Source: Maniola hyperantus
Lineage: Eukaryota > Arthropoda > Insecta > Lepidoptera > Nymphalidae
DNA: 64,000 nucleotides
Direction: 5' to 3'
Assembly (NCBI RefSeq): GCF_902806685.2
Contig: NC_048548.1
Location: 12,612,557 to 12,676,556, forward strand
The first letter of the stretch is position 1, and every line of letters starts with the position of its first letter. Shown one piece after another: positions 31,861-40,800 of the stretch. The notes under the pieces were generated by a model. It worked only from the letters and a program-made list of their open reading frames with translations. It made no database searches and was not told the origin of the DNA. A program made the translations under genes and the position numbers.

Positions 31861-34800
31861 CTGTCAAGAAACCTACAGGGTACTTCCTGTTGACCTAGAA
31901 TCATGAAATTTGGCAGGTAGGTAGATCTTATAGCTGACATTTGGGGAAAATCTGAAAACCGTGAAATTAGGGTTAGATCACACAAAAAAAAATTAAATTG
32001 TGGTCATGAACTAATAATTAGTATTTTCAACTTTCGAAGTGAGTGACTATATCAAGTGGGGTATCATATGAAAGGTCTTCACCTGTACATTCTAAAACAG
32101 ATTTTTATGTATTTTTATGCATCAAAGTTTTTTCATTATCGTGCAAAATGTCGAAAAAATACGACTGTAGTACGGAACCCTCATTGCGCGAGCCTGACTC
32201 GCACTTGGCCGGTTTTTTGCTGTCTAAATTGGATTTGTTAAACATTCTTTATGTTAAAAATAATATTTATCCCGGCTGTACTCACGTGTCTAGGCGACGT
32301 ATTCTTTATATTGATAATTAAAAAACAAAATATGTGATGTGTGGCACAGTTTGGTAAATAAACGTCTTTTCTTTCTTTCTTTCTTCTTTCAAAAAGTTTG
32401 CGGTGCGTGCCTGGGATCGAACCCCGGTCTCCAACTACTAGACTATCACCATTCTTTTGTATCATCTTTGTTGAGCGAAATATCGTACTTTGCTGAAATA
32501 TTTTATCATTATTTCAGACAACATCGGCCGAATCAACCTCGCCAGTGGTAACCAGGACTTCATCGGCCAGTATGGGCTTGCTATTGGATTCGGAAGAACG
32601 GGTGACGGTGAGTTTACTACAATCGTAAAGGAGTATGGGACAAGATTATATAAGGACTTCAGCTATAAACCGCTTATATTACTGTACTTAAATCGCGATT
32701 CTAGTACCGTAGACCTATTCCACTTCTTGATACGCCTTACTCACAACCTTGAATGGGAAGCTGGAAGAAATCTCTGTTTAGAGATAAGCATTTCCGATGT
32801 AACTTAATTTATTATTACTTTGTAACTACAATTTTTGGTACATGAATAATAAAAATAAAAATAAATAAATAAATAAATCGCTCCAGTATGTATGCTATTC
32901 TCAAAAAAAAAACCGGCCAAGTGCGAGTCAGGTTCGCGCACTGTGTGTTCTGTATACTACAGTGGTATTTTTTAGATATATTGCACGATAATTCAAAAAC
33001 TATGATGCATAAAAATAAATAAAAATCTGTTTTAGAATGTACAAGTAAAGCCCTTTCATATGATACCCCAATTGATATAGTTATCTTACTTCGAAAATTG
33101 AAAATACTAATTATTTATTAGTTTATGACCACAATTTTTTTTGTGTGATCTAACCCTAAAATCACGGTTTTCAGATTTTTCCCCGAATGTCTGCTATAAG
33201 ACCTACCTACCTGCCAAATTTCATGATTCTAGGTCAACGGGAAGTACCCTGTAGGTTTCTTGACTGACAAACAGACAGACAACAAAGTGATCCTATAAGG
33301 GTTCAGTTTTTCCTTTTGAGGTACGGAACCCTAAAAATTGCTTCACTGACACGTCATGATTCTTTTTTAACCGACTTCCAAAAGGGAGGTGATCCATTAA
33401 TTAAATAAGTATTGTGTTATAGTAGCCATGGTAGAAGTTAAAATATTATGCAGCCGGGTTTTAAAAATATTTTAATTAATACCTACCTTCGTGATTTACC
33501 TACATCATGAAAATTTTCGTCTTTTTAGGTGCCTCAGTCACACAAAACCAAGCTCTAAGACATGCGAACTTGCAAATTATCAACAACGACTTCTGCACGC
33601 GCATCTACGGTAACGTGGTGGTCATCGCATCCACACTCTGCACCGCCGGTGGTAGGCAGAACGTCTGCGGCGGTGACTCCGGTGGTCCACTTGTCATCGG
33701 CACTGGTGCTAACCGCCAACTGGTCAGTAATGCTATGCATTTACGGTGACGTGGTGGTCATTGCATCCACTCTCTGCACCGCCGGTGGTAGGCAGAACGT
33801 CTGCGGCGGTGACTCCGGTGGTCCACTTGTCATCGGCACTGGTGCTAACCGCCAACTGGTCAGTAATGTTATGCATTTACGGTGACGTGGTGGTCATTGC
33901 ATCCACTCTCTGCACCGCCGGTGGTAGGCAGAACGTCTGCGGCGGTGACTCCGGTGGTCCACTTGTCATCGGCACTGGTGCTAACCGCCAACTGGTCAGT
34001 AATGTTATGCATCTACGGTGACGTGGTGGTCATCGCATCCACTCTCTGCACCGCTGGTGGTAGGCAGAACGTCTGCGGCGGTGACTCCGGTGGTCCTCTT
34101 GTCATCGCCACTGGTGCTAACCGCCAACTGGTCAGTAATGTTATGCATTCACGGTGACGTGGTGGTCATCGCATCCACTCTCTGCACCGCCGGTGGTAGG
34201 CAGAACGTCTGCGGCGGTGACTCCGGTGGTCCACTTGTCATCGGCACTGGTGCTAACCGCCAACTGGTCAGTAATGTTATGCATTTACGGTGACGTGGTG
34301 GTCATTGCATCCACTCTCTGCACCGCCGGTGGTAGGCAGAACGTCTGCGGCGGTGACTCCGGTGGTCCACTTGTCATCGGCACTGGTGCTAACCGCCAAC
34401 TGGTCAGTAATGTTATGCATTCACGGTGACGTGGTGGTCATCGCATCCACTCTCTGCACCGCCGGTGGTAGGCAGAACGTCTGCGGCGGTGACTCCGGTG
34501 GTCCACTTGTCATCGGCACTGGTGCTAACCGCCAACTGGTCAGTAATGTTATGCATTTACGGTGACGTGGTGGTCATTGCATCCACTCTCTGCACCGCCG
34601 GTGGTAGGCAGAACGTCTGCGGCGGTGACTCCGGTGGTCCACTTGTCATCGGTACTGGTGCTAACCGCCAACTGGTCAGTAATGCTATGCATCTACGGTA
34701 ACGTGGTGGTCATCGCATCCACACTCTGCACCGCTGGTGGTAGGCAGAACGTCTGCGGCGGTGACTCCGGTGGTCCACTTGTCATCGGCACTGGTGCTAA

Positions 34801-37800
34801 CCGCCAACTGGTCAGTAATGCTATGCATTTACGGTGACGTGGTGGTCATCGCATCCACACTCTGCACCGCTGGTGGTAGGCAGAACGTATGCGGCGGTGA
34901 CTCCGGTGGTCCTATTGTCATCGGCACTGTTATTACTTCGTTCCATTACGTTTTATCACGTTACAATCTCTTTATTTATTTATTCCGATACAAGTTAACC
35001 CTTGACTGCGATCTCACCTGGTCGTAAGTTATGATGCAGTTTAAGATGGAAGTGGGCTAATTTGGAAGGGATATGGCAGTTTTGTCAAACCAAAACTAAA
35101 TCGCTTGGCGGCACGGCTTTGCTGACTTTGGATGACGTGTTCTGTTCACAGGTCGGTATCGTGTCGTTCGGCTCGAGCTCGGGCTGCGGGCGCGGCCACC
35201 CCGCTGGGTTCGCGCGCGTCACCTCCTTCAACTCCTGGATCCGCAGACACATCTAGATCTACACTCTAATCGAAACGAAATAAAAGTTGTTCGACTATTT
35301 AACTAGTCTTTTCTTTACGACTTGGGTTTGCAGCTCCCATTCTGAAACTTCTAGGTCTTCATCATCTCAACCCAGTGCCAGCCTATTGAGAACGGTTGGT
35401 CGATTCCGTAAACCCCGCATCAATCATTATTACTTACGTGGCTGAATTTATGGTGTTCTTATTGGAACAATGAATTGTAGCCAATAGCGAGCGAGCGTCA
35501 ACCAATCAGCTAGGTGATTGCGATCGTGACATTGTAGCTGTCATTCTGCCGCAATCGAGCATTGGGTCTACCCTCAGAATAAGAAGTGTTTAGGCCGTAT
35601 TGTTCATCACGTTGCCTTGACTTTACACATCTTTGAGAACATTATTATACAGGCTGTAACCAGAACGCTAGCAAAAACTTATCGTTATTGTTACTACCTA
35701 AATACAATCCAATACCGATAACCATTTGCCTCATTTTGTAGTTTTAGTGATTTATAATTTTAGATTTTAAACTGCAATGTATAGCGTGCAAAACTCGGGT
35801 CAATGCCCACCTACGACGCAGCATTGACTCCGAGTGGCCTACTTACGCAACGTTCGTTGACCTGTAGCGTCCTGTGGTAACAGTAACTATAGTGCGCGAC
35901 AGGTAGAGATGGCTATCGCGGTGGAGATGGTTCTGCGCACCCGCACAGCCCCCGTGCTAACCTGGTGCGAGGTAGTGCGGGTGACGTGCGGGTATACGGG
36001 GTGTCCCCTTGCCTCATACAATGATTGTCATCTTGACTTGTCGCGTACTATATCTGTCTCTTTTGAATAAATTGCTGTAACTTTGTCTTTGTAGGTACCT
36101 ACTAGATAGGCATAATATCTATTCTAATCTCTTTAAATTGGTTTATTTACCTTTTCTCATAAACTTGATTTCGGAGTCCTTATCATCTTTGCCGAATTTA
36201 AAGGCGGATGATTTTTTCATGTTATTGAAATTCAGATGTTCAGCGAGCTTGTCCTTCTGCTCGTCTGTATACTCTTTGCCCAAAACTAGGGACACTTTGT
36301 CTATTACTCCACGTAGATCCTGAAAGTGTAAATAAAATTATTTTAAAACTATTAGAAGCAACGCACACCTACAGACTACAGAGCGAAGTAAAGTCTTTTA
36401 TAGGGTTCCATAGTAAACAAGGAACCCTTATAATTTCGCGAAGTCTGTCTATCTGTCCGTCCATCTGTGGCTTAGCTCAGAGACTACTAGTGCTAGAACG
36501 ATGAAATTCAGCAAAAGAATATATAAATTGGTAAAATAAAATCTTGAATAAAATTGTTTTAGAGTACTTCCCCTAAACGTAAAGTAGGTGTCGACTTTTT
36601 TTCTTCGTGTATCTCATTGTGTAGGATGTCGTTAGATAGGTCTTTCAAAAATATTGCGGGTGTGTGAAAGCCGTTTTTCGGTTCAGGGATCCATTTGTGA
36701 AATGTTAAGCTTTAAAGTGCTAATTTTTGTTAGTATCCACCCTGCCAGCTAAATGGTTGCTTGCAAAATTACCCTGCGCATCAATTCCACTCCACTCAGC
36801 TAGTAGACATTGAGCCTAAGTTTTCAAGTATTAATAGGTTGGTAATTAGTAGTAGTAATTAGAAAAGTTGTAGGAATTGTTCTGAAATCTTGCCTTTTGC
36901 ATTTCTTCATAAAACACGAAGGTCATATTGGGATGATCACGTTTTTCCCAAGCTTCCTCAATGTGCGGGAAAATTGGCATATGTAGCACTGAAAATGTTT
37001 AATGATTACAATTAGGTATTTCAAAAAGTTGCATTGTATGTAGTGAATTTTATTATTATTACTATACGCTTTATTGTACCACCATAACAAGGATTACAAT
37101 AAAAGAACAAAAAACAAAGATCGCTAATTAGCGATATAGTATAACAGGCAACCTTAAAAGAATAGGAAAAAATAGAAAATATTCATAATAAACATTTGTT
37201 GTTATAGCGGCAATAGAAATACACATTCTGTAAAAATTTCAACTCTCTGCCTATTATGGTTCACGAGATACAGCCCGCTGACAGACAGACGGACGGACAG
37301 CGGAGTAGGGTCCCGATGGTACCCTTTGGGTATGGAACCCTAAGGCGCCGTCCTATTGTCATCGCTCGTGCGATGATGCGTGCGTCCGACGAAAATGATC
37401 GCGCGTCCCGTGCGTTCAAACAAACTGTGTTCTACTGAATGTCCTTTGAAGATCGCGCGATCATGCGATGCGTTCATATTGTATTTCATCGCACGATGAA
37501 ATGGCATCGCATCATCACGCGAGCGATGACAATAGGACGGCGCCAATAAAGTGTAGGTACGTCTTTGAAGATAGACAAAACTTACACAAGTCCTTTTTGA
37601 ATAATTCCCAAAATTCAGTGAACTGGACACCCTCGTCGAAGTATCTGAACAGCTTGTGCATGAAGTGGAACGAGACGGCCACGTCGCGAGGGTCCCGCGC
37701 TATGTAGAACACCTATCAAACCGAACAAAACTTATAAATCACTAAAAATAGTGCATAAATTAACCCTTTTAAGGAACATGCTGTGAAATCATTAAAATGT

Positions 37801-40800
37801 AGTTACCGACAAGTTTAACTATCAAAAAAAAAACAAAATTAAACGGGTTGCACAGCAATTCATGGTTCGATTTTTGACTACCTTCCTATTGGGTTGCGGC
37901 ATATGGAGGCATACAGGGTGTTACTAGAACGCTGGAAAAAACGAAGACAGGTGATAGTACTGATGATTGCAGATAATATGATACCACAAAAAAAACGCGA
38001 AAAAAATATATTAAAAAATCTTATTAAAAGTTTACGATATATTGCAAATAAAACATCTGACCGACGCGGTCGGTCAGCGAAAGTTGCGTAAGTAGGCCAC
38101 TCGGAGTCTTACCTTAGCAGTATCAAGCAGTGTAGGAGGCAGCAGCGACAAAGGTAGATGGGTTTTAATAAACCGAGGAGACGGCAGCGTATGCAAGTTA
38201 CTGAAATCGTCTACGGTTGCTTGGCCACTCTTGCCGCTTGGTGGAGGCCCTTGATTTATTTCTGATGACATCGTCGGGTATCTAGACAATGATTTGTGGT
38301 ATTGAGTGATTAGAACTTTTGTGATGAAAGCAATAATCCATACTAACTAATATTATAAATGTGAAAGTGTGTCTGTCTGTCCGCCTGCTAGCTTTTCACG
38401 GCCGTTCTTCGAAGTGGCCGCCATACAAATACGTACAATCGATTCGTATTTTTTTGACGGATCCGTGAAATCACGTATGAGTGCACAAACGTGATTGTCG
38501 TACATTCGCTCTTTTCAGATATTGATCTGAAAAGTTTTTTGCTAGTTCTTCTCGGTAGGAAGGGCATTGCGAACCAATCGTAGAAACATTTGACGAATCA
38601 TAAGCACTTCTAAATGTTTATTTGAATAATCTTTCTATTTCATGTCTATTTCTATTTTGTCGTGCCGGTCTCGGGTCTGTCATTTATGTCGTCTGTATCA
38701 TGTAGATATATCATAGCCATTTTATTTCTATCTGGATTCAAGATCTCAGATAGGTTATGAAATAATATGTAACTTACTCAATGAACGCAAATCGTTTTGT
38801 CAGTAGCGTGTTCGCTGCACCATCGTAGTCAAGATTGTTTTTCAGAAGCCATACTAATTCTTGTAGCCATGTTGTTCCTAGAGAAAATATAAAATTTTCA
38901 GCAGTATCCTAACACACCTATGTTTAACAGGATAAGTAATCACAATAAAATTAAATACAAAAACACAAAAACCCCTCTAAAAAGTAAAACAATATATTGT
39001 ATTGGCTCTTTAAGTTTGTATGCGGCCGAAAGTAATATACATCAATCTTTAGAAGGAGATAGCAGATTTGTAGAGCACCGTTGAGACCAACAAAACGTCA
39101 TATACAGTGCGAAGGCTATTTTGGCGCGTGGCGAAAATCGGAACTAACGTTGCCGTCAAGTGTCCCCATTGTTCTTGTTTGAATAGTCTAAGCGTGGAGA
39201 CGTCGTGGGTTCGATTCCTGCCGATCCGCAATCTTTGATATGTATTTAATTGTTCAGCAGTGGTTTGGTGATATTGTACTAATTCACGCTTCATTTATTT
39301 ATTTAATTATTTGTCAACTGAAAACTATCATTACAGGCTAACCTAATGCGATAGCTAAGTTAACTTAAATTAATTATATCTACTTATTATTACATACTTT
39401 TTACTATGTACAACTAATTGACTTAAACTTAAATAACCTACTTTATTTAAAACTTAACAAAAACGTTGTGGCCCTAATGAACTCGCTCAGTGAGCAGCTG
39501 AAGTCGATGTGTTCAGCGACCGAGTTGAGCGTGCAAGTTGCGCGCTAGTGCAAGTTCATAAAACCGGTAGGGCTATTTATTTTATTTACTAGGGGTTTCC
39601 TTAGGGGTAAAGATAATAATTTACCTGATCTAGAAAAGGCGAGCACCCAAATATCATCGGGCCTCACTTCAAGGTTGTATATTTCTGCAGCATGATCACC
39701 GTAGCCCGCCATCGAGAAATGCCCGTGCGGACCCACTCGAATGAAGGGACGAATATAACCTGAAATAATCTGTTAAATTAGTCTAAATATTTAAAAGGAA
39801 ATGGTGACTGACTGACTGACTAACGGATCTATCAACTAACACCTCAAACTACTGGACGGATCATGCTGATTTTTTTTAATATGTAGATACCTACTAAAAA
39901 CATCTTAAATATAAAAGGAATAGGTGACTGACTGACTGATTGACTGATTTATCAACGCACAGCTCAAACTACTGGATGGATCGGGCTGAAATTTGGCATG
40001 CAGATAGCTATTACGACGTAGGCATCCGCTAAGAAAGGATTTTTGAAAATTCAACCCATAAGGGGGTGAAATAGGGGTTTAAAATTTATGTAGTCCACGC
40101 GGACGAAGTCGCGAGCACAAGCTAGTTTACAATAAGAGAAAAAGAGATCTCTGAGAGAGGTTGTAAAGGGAGTAGAATATAAAATTTGGCATGCAGATAA
40201 CTTTTAGAACGTAGGTAGACATGCGATAAGAAAGAATTTCTGAAAATTCAACCCCTAAAGGGGTAAAATAGGGATTGGAAATTTGTGTAGTCCATGCAGA
40301 CGAAATCACGAGCAAAAGCTAGTAAATGATAAAATTGCTTTAATTGTAAAAGTAGTATGTAGGTACCTCTACAATGTAGGCACACAGGTACCTCTACAAT
40401 GTAGGCACACAGGTACGTCTACAATGTAGGCACATAGGTAATCGCTTGTGTAGTCAAAGTCAAAAGTAGGCAAATTACTAAAGTTTTCAACGAAAATAAC
40501 TAAGTACATTATGAAGTCGGTATATACAGGGTGTAACCAGAACTCTAGCAAAAACGAAGACAGGTCATAGTACTGATGATTACTCATAATATTATTATGA
40601 TACCAGAAAAATAAAGCGAAATACATAAAAATAAAATCCTATATTTTGTAAAAGTTAGTACGATATATTGCGAATTAAAACATCTGACTGACGCTAGGGG
40701 TCAACGAACATTGCGTAAGTAGGCCACACAATATCGCGTCGTAAGTGGGGCATTGACCCGAGTGTTGCATGCTATACATTGCGGGTTTGAAAAATACTAC

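Noticed and set aside
33562..34837. Series of 91-codon open frames beginning 'MTWWSLHPL'
   Set aside because: They are the wrong-frame translation of the 136-bp array. Each ends in the frame of the serine motif only because the unit length shifts the frame by one.
33602..34927. CRISPR-like array
   Set aside because: The 136-bp units are contiguous copies of a protease exon with no spacers, in a eukaryotic gene.
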